From CBDBCU01 sp965242615 (GTDB lineage: Bacteria > Chloroflexota > Dehalococcoidia > Lucifugimonadales > UBA3495): 64,000 nucleotides of DNA. Each line of letters opens with the position of its first letter. Position 1 is the first letter of the stretch. The notes below the pieces were generated by a model, which was not told the origin of the DNA, did no database searches, and was given only the letters and a program-made list of their open reading frames with translations. Positions 7,753 through 16,119 of the stretch are shown here, in pieces. The DNA lies in the NCBI GenBank assembly GCA_965242615.1, contig CBDESR010000004.1, forward strand, positions 310,001 to 374,000, read 5' to 3'. The translations under genes were made by a program, and so were the position numbers.

Positions 7753-8292
7753 ATGACGGAAAGCAAGCCGATGGTGACTTTCCCGGAGGCGATTAAGTCG
7801 TGCCTGCGGCAGTATGTGAGGTTCACTGGGCGGGCGACTCGGGCGGAATACTGGTGGTGGGTGCTGGGTACGGTGGTGGTCAGTATCCTGATAGGTATCG
7901 TGGACGGGATTATTTTCGGGTTTGACGGCGGCGCGCAGCCGTTGTCGATGCTGTTTGGGTTGGCGATTGTGCTGCCGGGGCTGGCGGTGACGGCCCGGCG
8001 GCTGCACGACATCGGGCGGACGGGGTGGTGGCAACTGGTGTGGTTTGGGGTGGGCATCCTGGGGGTGCTGCCGGCGGTGGCCGGGATATTGCTGTCGCTA
8101 GGCGGCTTGTTCGCGCTGTTCAGTGGCGATGCCGACTTCGCTATGGGGGTTATTATGCCCGTAGTGGTGGGGGTGGTGATTTCGCTGGCGGTGTGGATTG
8201 GGTTGGCGGTGTGGGAAATCTGGTGGCTGGTTACGCAGGGGCAAGGGGGGCCGAACCGGCATGGGGCGGATCCGCGGGCGTGGGATGCGTAG
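7753..8292 (+). CDS. DUF805 membrane protein, copy 2
   Basis: 179 aa. VTFPEAIKSCLRQYVRFTGR then RATRAEYWWW and RRLHDIGRTGWW match copy 1 position for position; about four transmembrane segments and a C-terminal TQGQGGPNRHGADP motif. AGGAGGGAG ribosome site just before the ATG. Probably arose by tandem duplication with copy 1. Confidence 0.88.
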   Translation: MTESKPMVTFPEAIKSCLRQYVRFTGRATRAEYWWWVLGTVVVSILIGIVDGIIFGFDGGAQPLSMLFGLAIVLPGLAVTARRLHDIGRTGWWQLVWFGVGILGVLPAVAGILLSLGGLFALFSGDADFAMGVIMPVVVGVVISLAVWIGLAVWEIWWLVTQGQGGPNRHGADPRAWDA

Positions 8293-8306
8293 GAAGGAGA
8301 TACGGG

Positions 8307-8720
8307 ATGCCGAAGGTGATACCGGTTCCGGATGAGTTGAGCCAACCCTTTTGGGACGGGGTGCAGGAGCGGCGGTTGGTTTTGCAACACTGCGCGGCGT
8401 GTGAGCGGATGCAGTATCCGCCGCAGGCGGCGTGTCAGTTCTGCGGCGGGGCCGCCGCTTTGACTTGGCGGGAGGTAGAGGGCAAGGGTCATGTCGCTAC
8501 CTATATCGTCATTGAGGATGGGCGGTTGAACCGGCGGATGCCGGATCAGCCGTATAACCTGGCGATGGTGACGCTGGATGCGGACCCGACCATCAACTTT
8601 TATTCCAATCTGCCGGGGACGCCGGCGTACGAGGTTCCGGTGGGGGCGGCGGTGGAAGTTTGCTTTGAGGAAGTGGCGCCGGGGCAGCTAATTCACGAGT
8701 GGCGGGTGATTGCCGGATGA
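8307..8720 (+). CDS. Zn-ribbon OB-fold protein (DUF35 type)
   Basis: 137 aa from the ATG at 8307, preceded by AAGGAGA. N-terminal helix (SQPFWDGVQERRLVLQHC), rubredoxin-like zinc ribbon CAAC...CQFCG (about residues 30-52), then an OB fold. DUF35 proteins form complexes with thiolase-fold partners and act as accessory subunits in acyl-CoA condensation or retro-aldol cleavage, as in ChsH2-Ltp2. The stop overlaps the start of the thiolase-like gene (ATGA), so the two are translationally coupled and probably form one complex. Confidence 0.87.
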   Translation: MPKVIPVPDELSQPFWDGVQERRLVLQHCAACERMQYPPQAACQFCGGAAALTWREVEGKGHVATYIVIEDGRLNRRMPDQPYNLAMVTLDADPTINFYSNLPGTPAYEVPVGAAVEVCFEEVAPGQLIHEWRVIAG

Positions 8721-10036
8721 GCAGCAGCAGTAGCAGGTTTCAGTGGCGGCGGGACCGGGATGGGTTGGGGGTGTGGGAACACCGGGGGAAGGTAGCTATT
8801 GCCGGCTACGGACATTCGCCGGTGGATCGGCGGTGGGATGGAGTGGATTTGGAGAAGTCGCTGGGGGCGTACTGCATTTTGGCCTGCGAGGGGGCGATGG
8901 CGGATGCGGGAGTTACGGCGGAGCAAATTGACGGGGTAATCTGCTGCGACAGCCATATTGCCGGGGGGAGCGGCGGGTCGGCGTCGCAGTGGGCGCCGCG
9001 GCCGTATTTTGACCCGCCGTACGATTCGGAGTATGGGCTGACGCTGGTCAACGGGGAGTGGCTGGTCAAGGCGATGGGGCTGCCCAATGTGAAGTTTGCG
9101 CCAACGGGGGTGCCGACGATTGGGGAGATGATGGGGATGGCGGCGCAGGCGGTGGGGGATGGGGTGTGCAATACCTGTCTGGTGATTTATCCGACGGGGA
9201 ATCTGGAGGGGCGGTACCGGCGGGGCGGGGAGAATGCGGATGATTATGCCCGGGGGGCGCGGCAATGGACGGTGCCGTGGGGGAATCACGGGGGGAATGA
9301 TTTTATCAACATCTTTCCGCATAACCAGTATTGCCTGAAGTATGGGGGGCAGCATGATGATTTGGCGCCCTTTGTCATTAACCAGCATAAGAACGGGATG
9401 CTGACGCCGTGGGGGTTCAATGTGAATCATGGGATTGAACCCATTACGGTGGAGGATTATGTGAGTTCGCGGTATATCCTGAATCCGCTGCGGATTTGGG
9501 ACTGCGATCGGCCGGTTAATGCGGCGGCGGCGTATTTGTTCACTAGGGGGGAGCGGGCGCGGGCGATGAAAAGTGCGCCGGTGTATGTGCTGAATCATTC
9601 GCAGCATAATTTTCGGTTTCGGACGACGCAGCCGGATTTGGCGGAGGTGGAGGAGTGGACGGATCGGGCGGCGGCGCGGATGTATGAGGGGGCGGGATTG
9701 GGCCCGGGGGATGTGGATATTTTCAATCCCTATGATGGGTATTCGATAATGACGCAGTTTTTTCTGGAGGGGTTTCAGTGGCATGGGGTGAAGCGGGGGG
9801 ATGCCTTTGCCTTTTATGCAGGGGACATTAGTGTGAAGGGGCCGCATCCGTTCAGTTCGAGCGGGGGAAATTTGGGGAATGGGCGGACGCGGACGGCGAT
9901 GTACACGGACAGCATTGAGCAGCTGCGGGGGACGGCAGGGGCGCGGCAGGTGGCGGTGCGGGCGGAGACGGCGTTGTGCGCTTTTACGACGCCGAGCAGC
10001 GGGGGGTGGCTGATGCTGGGGAAGTATCCGAGTTAG
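8717..10036 (+). CDS. Thiolase-fold protein of the Ltp2/lipid-transfer type
   Basis: 439 aa. Thiolase superfamily layout: VAIAGYGHSPVDRR, DAGVTAEQIDGVICCDS near 70-85, and the C-terminal SSSGGNLGNGRTR block. The usual nucleophilic Cys context of degradative thiolases is not recognisable; NPYDGYSIMTQFFLEGF supplies Tyr residues where Ltp2-type aldolases act. With the overlapping DUF35 gene this suggests a two-subunit enzyme acting on an acyl-CoA, possibly side-chain shortening. The substrate cannot be told from sequence. Start 8717 is chosen for the 4-bp overlap. Confidence 0.82.
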   Translation: MSSSSSRFQWRRDRDGLGVWEHRGKVAIAGYGHSPVDRRWDGVDLEKSLGAYCILACEGAMADAGVTAEQIDGVICCDSHIAGGSGGSASQWAPRPYFDPPYDSEYGLTLVNGEWLVKAMGLPNVKFAPTGVPTIGEMMGMAAQAVGDGVCNTCLVIYPTGNLEGRYRRGGENADDYARGARQWTVPWGNHGGNDFINIFPHNQYCLKYGGQHDDLAPFVINQHKNGMLTPWGFNVNHGIEPITVEDYVSSRYILNPLRIWDCDRPVNAAAAYLFTRGERARAMKSAPVYVLNHSQHNFRFRTTQPDLAEVEEWTDRAAARMYEGAGLGPGDVDIFNPYDGYSIMTQFFLEGFQWHGVKRGDAFAFYAGDISVKGPHPFSSSGGNLGNGRTRTAMYTDSIEQLRGTAGARQVAVRAETALCAFTTPSSGGWLMLGKYPS

Positions 10037-11020
10037 GGGGCGGTTGGGAGCGGGTTGGATAGGGGGATCAAGGGCGGGCATTTTAGATTCCTCCCTTTGG
10101 TCGGAATGACATAGCTATAGAGTCGGTTATCCGGGGCGTCAATAATTAGTGTGAACAAGGATGAGTACGGGGTAGGGCCGGGGCGGCGCCTCCGGGGCCG
10201 CTCCGGCGGGTTGGTCTTTGGGGATTTAGGATTTCGCTGGTGGCGGCGCCCCTTGGCCCAGGGGCGCCGCCCGTCGCGGAAGGTGGTGGGCAAGGCTGGT
10301 CATTGGGTTGCCTGCTCTGGGGGGAATCCTGGCTTGCTCCGCCCGGAGTTTCCCGGCCAGGTTGCCGACGGTGGTTGGACCTTGGATTGGCTACTGCCGC
10401 CGCTGGGTATGGCTGCCGCTGCCGGCGGGTTGGCCCAGTCCAGCTACCGGGGTTGACCACTCTCCAGTCAACCTTTTAACTCCAGCTCCTGTAGGGAGGG
10501 GGCGGCGGTTGGGCGGCGGTTGGGATTTGCCGTTTTCCGCAGCTCCGGTTGGGGATTGAGGATTCCTTAGTCCTGTCCCCGGGGTTAGGAGCGGGGCCCC
10601 GAAAAGCCGTGTTAGGGCGGTGGGGTCCACAGCGCGCTGTGAGCTATATTCAGTTTTACGGTAAGCTTAGCGTAAAGAACCCGGCGTCCCGGGGTCAGGT
10701 TAACCTAGACGCTTTTAATTATGGGGGCGGGATTTTGAGCTGTCAAGGGGTTTGGGACAGATTTTCGGATGAATTTCAGGAATGGGAGGGTTCTGGATTC
10801 CCACTTTCGTGGGAATGACGGTGTCCGGGGGATGGGGACGGTTTGCCGCTGGGGAGACGGCGGGGGAACTTTTGTAAAAGTTCCCCCGCGCCCCCTCAAA
10901 ACTTTTGAGTTTTGGGGTGGCTGGTTGTGTTGAAGGTGGTTGCGGGGGCGGCATTTTAGATTCCTCGGCTGTGGCCTCGGAATGACATGGTGGGCGATTT
11001 GTAATGACATAACGGGGGTG
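10037..11020. other. Gene-free 1-kb stretch with repeats and GC-rich structure
   Basis: No convincing protein gene. It holds a palindrome-type repeat near 10080-10112, a GC-rich structured part (about 10140-10640) with a perfect 12-bp hairpin at 10242-10271, a composite repeat at 10793-10917 and a further palindromic repeat near 10952-10989. I looked for RNase P, tmRNA and SRP RNA landmarks and did not find them. Confidence 0.6.
10793..10917. repeat. Composite repeat, copy A
   Basis: Two modules: a REP-like hairpin (10793-10821, ATTCCCACTTTCGTGGGAAT core) and, about 40 bp on, a perfect 14-bp inverted repeat with a 2-nt loop (10860-10889, GGGGGAACTTTT arms) followed by a short CTCAAAA/TTTTGAG hairpin. 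The same composite occurs at 41006-41130 and 42296-42420. Confidence 0.78.
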
Positions 11021-11413
11021 ATGGGGTTGGCTGAGGAGTCAGATTTGGTTGAGGAGGGAAGGTTTTTGGCGACGCTGATTAGTTTTGATATTGACGGGAC
11101 TTTGGAGGTGGGGGATCCGCCGGGGTGTATTACTTTGGCGATGGCGCGGGCGGCGCAGGCGGCCGGGTGCATCGTGGGGAGCTGTTCGGATCGGACGGTG
11201 AGCAATCAGCGGCGGCTCTGGGCGGAGAACGGCATGGGGATGGCGTTTACCGTGCTGAAGCATCAGCTGCCGCAGGTGAAGGCGGAGTTTGCGGCGGAGC
11301 GGTATGTGCATATCGGGGATACGGAGATTGACCGGCAGTATGCGGAGCGGGCCGGGTTTGAGTTTCTGCGGCCGGAGGGGCCGGTGGCGGAGTTGTGGGA
11401 GGGTTCGGATTAG
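11021..11413 (+). CDS. HAD-superfamily phosphatase, small
   Basis: 130 aa from the ATG at 11021. ISFDIDGTLE near residue 20 is HAD motif I (DxDGT), GSCSDRT is motif II-like, and HIGDTEIDRQYAERAGF near residues 96-112 is motif IV (GDxxxD) binding magnesium. No cap domain, so it probably acts on a large or exposed phosphate; the substrate is unknown. The weak start region leaves the N-terminus uncertain. The SpoU methyltransferase gene follows 25 bp later. Confidence 0.75.
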   Translation: MGLAEESDLVEEGRFLATLISFDIDGTLEVGDPPGCITLAMARAAQAAGCIVGSCSDRTVSNQRRLWAENGMGMAFTVLKHQLPQVKAEFAAERYVHIGDTEIDRQYAERAGFEFLRPEGPVAELWEGSD

Positions 11414-11438
11414 CAGTTGCGGGAATTATCAGGCTTTG

Positions 11439-12194
11439 ATGGACCGGTTCCGGTTGGCCCGGCGGGATTCGGGGTTGGCGGTTTTGGAGGGGTTTCATCC
11501 CTGGAAACACGCGCGGCGGTTCGGGGCGACGGTTTTGGAGACGGTGGCGGTGGCGGGCGGGGAGTGGAGGCGGTTGACGGAATTGTTGGCGCCGGAGTTG
11601 GCCGGGGCGTTGGAAAGGGAGGCGGCTATGGTGCCGGCGGCGGTTTTTCGGCAGCTGTCGCCAGCGCCGCCGCCGACCGGCGTGATGGCGATAGCGCGGC
11701 GGCCGGCGGTGGATTTGCGGTCAATGCTGGAGGATGGCGGGCCGGGGCCGGTGGTTTTGCTGGAAAATCCGCGGAGTCATGGCAACTGCGGGGCGGTGAT
11801 ACGGGCGGCGGCGGCCGCCGGGGCGGCGGGAGTGCTGACAACGGGGGAGCATAATCCGTGGCATCCGTCGGCGTTGGTGGGTTCAGCGGGGCTGCATTTT
11901 GCGCTGCCGGTGGTGGGGCTGCGGGATTTTGACGGGGAGAGTTTGGCGGCGGGTTCAGAGGTTTGGGGAAAGCGGACGGTTATGGCGGTGGATCCAGTGG
12001 GGGAGCCGCTGGTTTGGGGCGGGATACCGGAGCGGGCGCTGCTGATATTCGGGTCGGAGCGGGAGGGGGTGAGTCCGGGTTTGCTGGCGAAGGCGGAGCG
12101 GCGGGTGGCGATTCCGATGCGGGCGGGGGTGTCGAGTTTGAATTTGGCAACGGCGGTGGCGGTGGTGCTGTATGGGTGGCGGCTGGGGCGGTAG
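11439..12194 (+). CDS. SpoU/TrmH-family RNA methyltransferase
   Basis: 251 aa from the ATG at 11439. A short N-terminal substrate-binding part, then the SPOUT trefoil-knot domain: motif 1 LENPRSHGNCGAVIRAA (about 107-123), motif 2 LLIFGSEREGVSP (about 198-210), motif 3 IPMRAGVSSLNLATAVAVVL (about 224-243). Transfers a methyl group from SAM to the 2'-O of a ribose in rRNA or tRNA; the target nucleotide is not deducible. The N-terminal half is very Ala/Gly/Arg-rich. Confidence 0.88.
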   Translation: MDRFRLARRDSGLAVLEGFHPWKHARRFGATVLETVAVAGGEWRRLTELLAPELAGALEREAAMVPAAVFRQLSPAPPPTGVMAIARRPAVDLRSMLEDGGPGPVVLLENPRSHGNCGAVIRAAAAAGAAGVLTTGEHNPWHPSALVGSAGLHFALPVVGLRDFDGESLAAGSEVWGKRTVMAVDPVGEPLVWGGIPERALLIFGSEREGVSPGLLAKAERRVAIPMRAGVSSLNLATAVAVVLYGWRLGR

Positions 12195-12317
12195 CGGGGG
12201 AATGGATTGAATAGAAGGGGAACCGGAGTCTGTTGAATTTGCTGGGTAGCTCCTACTGCCGCTTGCTGGCTTTGCCCATAGCTGGCTGGTACCCGCTCCG
12301 ATGGTTGCCGATGCGCG

Positions 12318-12677
12318 CTACCCTAGCGCATCCTGTTGCCGTTGCTGCCACTCCTGCCGGCAGCGCCGGATCGCCGCCCCGATTTCCCTACGCCGTCCCG
12401 ACTCGTTCAGCTCCGTAACCTCCGCCAGCATCCGCTTCGCCTCCGGGCTGTCAAAAGGAGGGGCGGTCTCCCCGCTGTTGCGATGCACCATCCCGAAAAT
12501 ATGCTTGCACACGCCGCAGCACAAGCTGGGCTGGCCGGACATCCGGCTGATTGCCAACTGCCCCCGGCACATCTCCCCGGACTTGCCGCAAGCCGCGCAG
12601 ATTTCGTTGACGTCCTCCGGCAGCAAGTCAAACTGATACCACCACTTCTTTACTAGGGTCGCCACCGTATCTTGCAT
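12318..12677 (-). CDS. Cys-rich hypothetical protein, probable zinc binder
   Basis: 119 aa, family not recognised. A central cluster CAACGKSGEMC and LCCGVCKH (about 29-58) can form a treble-clef or zinc-ribbon site, with a charged helical C-terminus (RRREIGAAIRRCRQEWQQRQQ). A strong ribosome site (AGAGGAGG) sits just ahead of the ATG, supporting it as a real gene. Convergent with the SpoU gene. Confidence 0.65.
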   Translation of the reverse strand: MQDTVATLVKKWWYQFDLLPEDVNEICAACGKSGEMCRGQLAISRMSGQPSLCCGVCKHIFGMVHRNSGETAPPFDSPEAKRMLAEVTELNESGRRREIGAAIRRCRQEWQQRQQDALG

Positions 12678-12779
12678 TTTTCCTCCTCTAACTACCCGGC
12701 AAATTCAATAGAACCCTTTGTTTTTTGGTATCAGAGAGCAGGGGTCTGCCGGTATTGCGGGGAGTTGGTGATGTACGGT

Positions 12780-12855
12780 CGAGATTCCTCGGCTACGCCT
12801 CGGAATGACATGGGTCGAAAGGGGGAATGATATGGGTCGAAAGGGGGAATGATAT
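12780..12855. repeat. Palindromic repeat plus 22-bp tandem repeat
   Basis: A GATTCCTCGGCTACGCCTCGG hairpin-type repeat (related copies near 10952, 42440 and 42519) runs into two tandem units of about 22 bp (ATGGGTCGAAAGGGGGAATG core, from about 12810 to 12855). Intergenic, downstream of the enolase-superfamily gene. It covers much of the 194-bp gap 12678-12871. Confidence 0.7.
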
Positions 12856-12871
12856 GACTGCTATGTATGGG

Positions 12872-14014
12872 CTATTCGTAGTGGGGGACGAGGTGGGAGT
12901 AGAGGGCGGACCAGTCGAATGCGATGCCGTGGCCGGGGGTTTCGCGAGGGGTGTATTGGCCGTTTTCGGGCATTAGGGGGTTGCGGATAATGCCGGTGTT
13001 GTTGAGGTTGAGGGTGGGGAGGTGTTCGACGAGGAAGCCGTTGGGGACGCCGCAGCAGAGGTGTACGGAGAGTTCCTCGACGAGATGGGGAGCCATGGGC
13101 AGGTGGTAGGCGTCAGCAAGGCGGGCGATGCGGAGCCAAGGGGTGATGCCGCCGACGCGGCAGACATCGGCCTGGACGAATTGGATGGCGCCGCGCTGGA
13201 AAAGGTCGAGGAATTGCTCGAGTTGGTGTTCGCCTTCGCCGGCGGCCAGGGCGGTGTTGACGGATTGGCTGAGTCGCTGGTAGCCGGGATGGTCGTCGGA
13301 GAGGATGGGTTCCTCGAGCCAGAAGAGGTTGAATTCCTGCATAGCGCGGGCGCGGGTGATGGCTTCGCCGACGGTCCAACGCTGGTTGGCGTCAACCATC
13401 AGGGGAGTGTGGGGGCCGATGGCTTGGCGGACGGCGCGGAGGCGGTCAATGTCCTCGTCGAGACGCTCGCGGCCGACTTTGATTTTGACGCCCCAAAAGC
13501 CTTGCTGGATAAAGGTTTGGACTTCGTCGAGGAGCTGCTCGGTGGAGTAAGCGAGGTCGAGGCCGCTGCCATAGACGGGGACGGATTGGCGGTAGTTGCC
13601 GAGGAGTCGGTAGAGGGGCTGGTTGGCGGCTTGGCCGGCGAGGTCCCAGAGGGCGATGTCGAGGGGGGCGAGGGTTACGGCGGTGAGGCCAGCCATGGTG
13701 ATGTTGGGAAAGACGCTGCGCCAAAGTTTATCCCAGAGGCGGTCGCGGTCGGCGGGGTTTTCGCCGAGGAGACGGGGGGCAAGGAGGGAGTCGATGGCGG
13801 CTTTCATCCCGCGGCCGCTGTCGCCGTGGCTGTAAGTCCAGCCGATGCCTTCGAGGCCGGTGTCGGTGATGATGCGGCCGAGGAGGAGGCTGGTGGACTC
13901 GATTTGGGAGGTGGAGTTGGACAGGCCGGGTTGGCGGGGGATGCGGTAGAGGGCGGTATCGACTTGCGCGATTTGCAAGGGGCGGCCTCCGGTTTTTTGG
14001 GGTTTTCCGCCCAT
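12872..14014 (-). CDS. Enolase-superfamily enzyme, mandelate racemase/MLE group
   Basis: 380 aa. N-terminal capping domain (about 12-130) and a TIM barrel: KIKVG (KxK catalytic bases, about 183-187), VDANQRW (first metal Asp, about 207), LEEP (second, about 233), AAGEGEH (third, about 258), QADVCRVGGITPW, then PHLVEELS with the His of the His/Asp dyad. These fit a mandelate-racemase-type sugar-acid dehydratase or racemase. SAR202 bacteria are known for expansions of this family. The substrate is unknown. An esterase and the DinB gene lie upstream on the same strand, possibly transcribed together. Confidence 0.87.
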   Translation of the reverse strand: MGGKPQKTGGRPLQIAQVDTALYRIPRQPGLSNSTSQIESTSLLLGRIITDTGLEGIGWTYSHGDSGRGMKAAIDSLLAPRLLGENPADRDRLWDKLWRSVFPNITMAGLTAVTLAPLDIALWDLAGQAANQPLYRLLGNYRQSVPVYGSGLDLAYSTEQLLDEVQTFIQQGFWGVKIKVGRERLDEDIDRLRAVRQAIGPHTPLMVDANQRWTVGEAITRARAMQEFNLFWLEEPILSDDHPGYQRLSQSVNTALAAGEGEHQLEQFLDLFQRGAIQFVQADVCRVGGITPWLRIARLADAYHLPMAPHLVEELSVHLCCGVPNGFLVEHLPTLNLNNTGIIRNPLMPENGQYTPRETPGHGIAFDWSALYSHLVPHYE

Positions 14015-14063
14015 TCCGGGCTTGCGCCGGAGGGGCGGAAAGGTGCTGCTTTGGCGGGTTCTG

Positions 14064-14118
14064 GATTCCCGTTGGCACGGGAAGGACGGTGGAAATTTAC
14101 GGGAATGACGCCGGTTAG
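14064..14118. repeat. REP-like palindromic repeat
   Basis: A TCTGGATTCCCGTTGGCACGG hairpin unit followed by a partial second copy (ACGGGAATGACG) about 30 bp on. Sits between the enolase-superfamily gene and the esterase gene. Confidence 0.65.
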
Positions 14119-14143
14119 TGATACGGGATGGTATAGGGGTGGG

Positions 14144-15007
14144 TTAGACGGCGGCGGCCGCGGCGGTGGGGGTTAGCTGGTGGGCGATGAAGGATTTCAT
14201 CAGGCTGAGGGCGCGGTCGGAGGCGGGGCCGGGGGTGTTGCCGAAGCCGTGGATCTGATCGGGGAAGATTTCGAGTTGGATGTTACCGCCGGCGGCTTGG
14301 TAGGCGGCGGTGAAGTTTTCGGGGATGGACATAGGGACGTTGTCGTCGCGGGTGCCCTGGATAAGGAGGGTGGGCGGCAGTTGGACGGGTTCGCGGCGGT
14401 CGAGGATGTGCTGGGGGTTGGCTTCACGCATCGCGTCCTGGTTCAGGAAATAGGCTTCGGTGGAGGCGGCGAGGCGGTCGTTGTTGGCTTCCTGGGCGTA
14501 GAGGTAGCGGGCGTAGGGGTCGAGGACGGGCCAGCAACAGAGGGTATAAGCCAAGGAGGCGTCGGTGCCGGCGGCGGGCAAGGCGAGGGCGGTGTAGCGG
14601 GAGTCGTGGGGGCGCATAGCGTTGAGCATGAGGGTGTGGCCGCCGCTGGAGGCGCCGAGGCCGCCAATGGTTTCGGGGTCGGCGTTGAAGTCGGGGGCGG
14701 TTGCTTTGAGCCAGCGGACGGCGTAGTTGACATCCTGGACTTGGGCGGGATAGGGATGGTCGGGGGCGAGGCGGAAGTCGATGGCGGCGACGACGATACC
14801 GCTGGCGGCGAGGGCGTGGTTCATTACGGCGTCGTTGCTGCGGTCGCCGCGGTTCCAGGCGCCGCCGTGGACATCGAGGAGGGCGGGAAAGGGGCCGCGG
14901 CCTTGGGGGAGGTAGAGGGTTACGCCCCAGGATACGCTGCCGGCGTTGCGGTATTCGCGTTCCTGGAGGGTTACGGGGAATTGCTGGTCGGGGGTGTAGT
15001 GGGTCAT
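14144..15007 (-). CDS. Alpha/beta-hydrolase esterase (BD-FAE/HSL-like)
   Basis: 287 aa, cytoplasmic, no signal peptide. HGGAWNRGD (about 48-56) is the oxyanion-hole HGG motif, GLGASSGGH (about 112-120) the nucleophile elbow with Ser, DDNVP near 220 and DQIHGFG near 250 supply the Asp and His. An esterase or lactonase on a small ester is likely; the neighbouring enolase-superfamily gene suggests a joint role in degrading an organic acid or lactone, which is inference. AGGAG ribosome site 9 nt before the ATG. Confidence 0.85.
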   Translation of the reverse strand: MTHYTPDQQFPVTLQEREYRNAGSVSWGVTLYLPQGRGPFPALLDVHGGAWNRGDRSNDAVMNHALAASGIVVAAIDFRLAPDHPYPAQVQDVNYAVRWLKATAPDFNADPETIGGLGASSGGHTLMLNAMRPHDSRYTALALPAAGTDASLAYTLCCWPVLDPYARYLYAQEANNDRLAASTEAYFLNQDAMREANPQHILDRREPVQLPPTLLIQGTRDDNVPMSIPENFTAAYQAAGGNIQLEIFPDQIHGFGNTPGPASDRALSLMKSFIAHQLTPTAAAAAV

Positions 15008-15040
15008 GGGTGAAACTCCTGTTTGTCGGGTATTTTCTGG

Positions 15041-15101
15041 ATTCCCACTTTCGTGGGAATGACGGTACGAAGGTCGGTCCTATTTCACGGGAATGACGGT
15101 A
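15041..15101. repeat. REP-like palindromic repeat with half copy
   Basis: One full ATTCCCACTTTCGTGGGAAT hairpin unit (15041-15066) and a half copy (CACGGGAATGACGG, to about 15101). It lies between the esterase and the glutaredoxin-DinB gene. Confidence 0.7.
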
Positions 15102-15141
15102 TGACGGGTTGACGGTTGAGAAGTTTGGGCTGTCCGGCGGG

Positions 15142-15900
15142 TTAGATGAGGGTTTCCGGGGTGAAGATGCCGGCGAAGTCGTCGTCGGTGGCGGGATCGA
15201 CCGGGGTGATGCCGAGGGTGCTTTCCATAAACCAATAGACTTGTTTGAGGTGGTGGGCGCTGTGGCTGAGGATGATGTTGAGGAGTTCCTCGACGGTGAC
15301 TTCGCCGCCGTAGTGGGCGGGGACGATGCGGTTGAAGGCGGCGGTGTCGCTGCTTTGGAGAAAGGCGGTGATGCTGTTGATGACGCCTTGTCCGTAGTCG
15401 GCGATTTGCTGGGGGGTGTGGACCGGGGCGAGGCGCTGGCGGCAAGCCTGCATATCGTCGGTGGTCATTTGGCCGGTGCGGTGGCTGAGCCAGGCGAGTT
15501 CGGGGAAGGAGAGGATGTGGAGGAGGGTGTCGCGGAGGGTTTCGGGCCGCCAGGCGACTTCTTGCTGGAGTTGGTCGGGGGTAAGTTGGAGGGTGGCGCG
15601 GATGGCGGCATTGAGGATGCGGTGGTATTTGTCGGCCATCCAGAGGGCGCGGCCGGAGAGGTCGACTTGGGCGTCGAGGTTTAGGGTGGCGATGAGTTTG
15701 CGGGGTTGGTAGCCGATGATGATTTGGCCGTCGATGACGGTTACGGGGGCGGATTTGACGCCGTGGTGGTGGAGGAAGGTTTGGGCGTCGGGGTCGGCGG
15801 GGATGTTGTGATGTTCATACTGAACATTATGGGACGCGAGGAATTCCTCGAGCGTCCGGCAGCTGAATCAACCAGGGTTGGTGTAGACGTGGATGTTCAT
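15142..15900 (-). CDS. Glutaredoxin-DinB fusion with in-frame UGA: candidate selenoprotein
   Basis: 252 aa if UGA at 15870-15868 is read as selenocysteine. The start ATG at 15900 has AAGGAG about 11 nt upstream. Residues 1-80 are a glutaredoxin fold: MNIHVYTNPG, then UGA, then FSC, giving UxxC where glutaredoxins have CxxC; VKSAPVTVIDGQIIIGY is the cis-Pro segment. Residues 88-252 are a DinB four-helix domain with metal-type His (LLHILSFPELAWLSH, ILSHSAHH). The frame is open on both sides of the UGA with no other stop, and a bulged hairpin follows the UGA. Conventional calling would start only at 15639 (DinB alone, 165 aa). selA is present in this window. Confidence 0.78.
15832..15857 (-). 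promoter_or_regulatory. Candidate bacterial SECIS hairpin
   Basis: On the minus strand, 10 nt after the UGA: GGACG (15857-15853) pairs with CGTCC (15836-15832), a 2-nt CU bulge on the 5' side (15852-15851), then CGAGG (15850-15846) pairs with CCTCG (15841-15837) around an AATT loop. Distance and bulged-stem layout match the E. coli fdhF SECIS, in which a bulged U and loop G/U are contacted by SelB. SelB recognition is inferred. Confidence 0.55.
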
Positions 15901-15942
15901 TTTTGGGGCGGCTCCTTGGGGATTTGGAGTTTGTTGGGGGTT

Positions 15943-15971
15943 AGGATAGCGGAAAGGGGGGACGGTGGCAA
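15943..15971 (-). promoter_or_regulatory. Possible promoter of the glutaredoxin-DinB gene
   Basis: Minus strand -35 TTGCCA (15971-15966), 17-bp spacer, -10 TATCCT (15948-15943), about 43 nt upstream of the ATG. Moderate match to sigma70. Confidence 0.45.
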
Positions 15972-16119
15972 GGGGGGTAGGATTGGGGACTGACCGCTGC
16001 AAACTATAGGAGGATGAGCCCCAAAGTGGAATGGAGCCATTCGCCAGCCTTGCCCTCGGCAAATCTAGCCGGGATAATAAACCCCTCAGCCCTCTTAATC
16101 GCCCAACCCGGAGTTTGCT

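Noticed and set aside
10151..10456. 101-codon plus-strand frame in the gene-free region
   Set aside because: Arg/Gly/Trp-rich composition with no ribosome site or family; GC-rich noise.
15142..15639. DinB as a stand-alone 165-aa gene starting at 15639
   Set aside because: Possible, but no ribosome site precedes that ATG, and the upstream frame encodes a full glutaredoxin fold interrupted only by the UGA.
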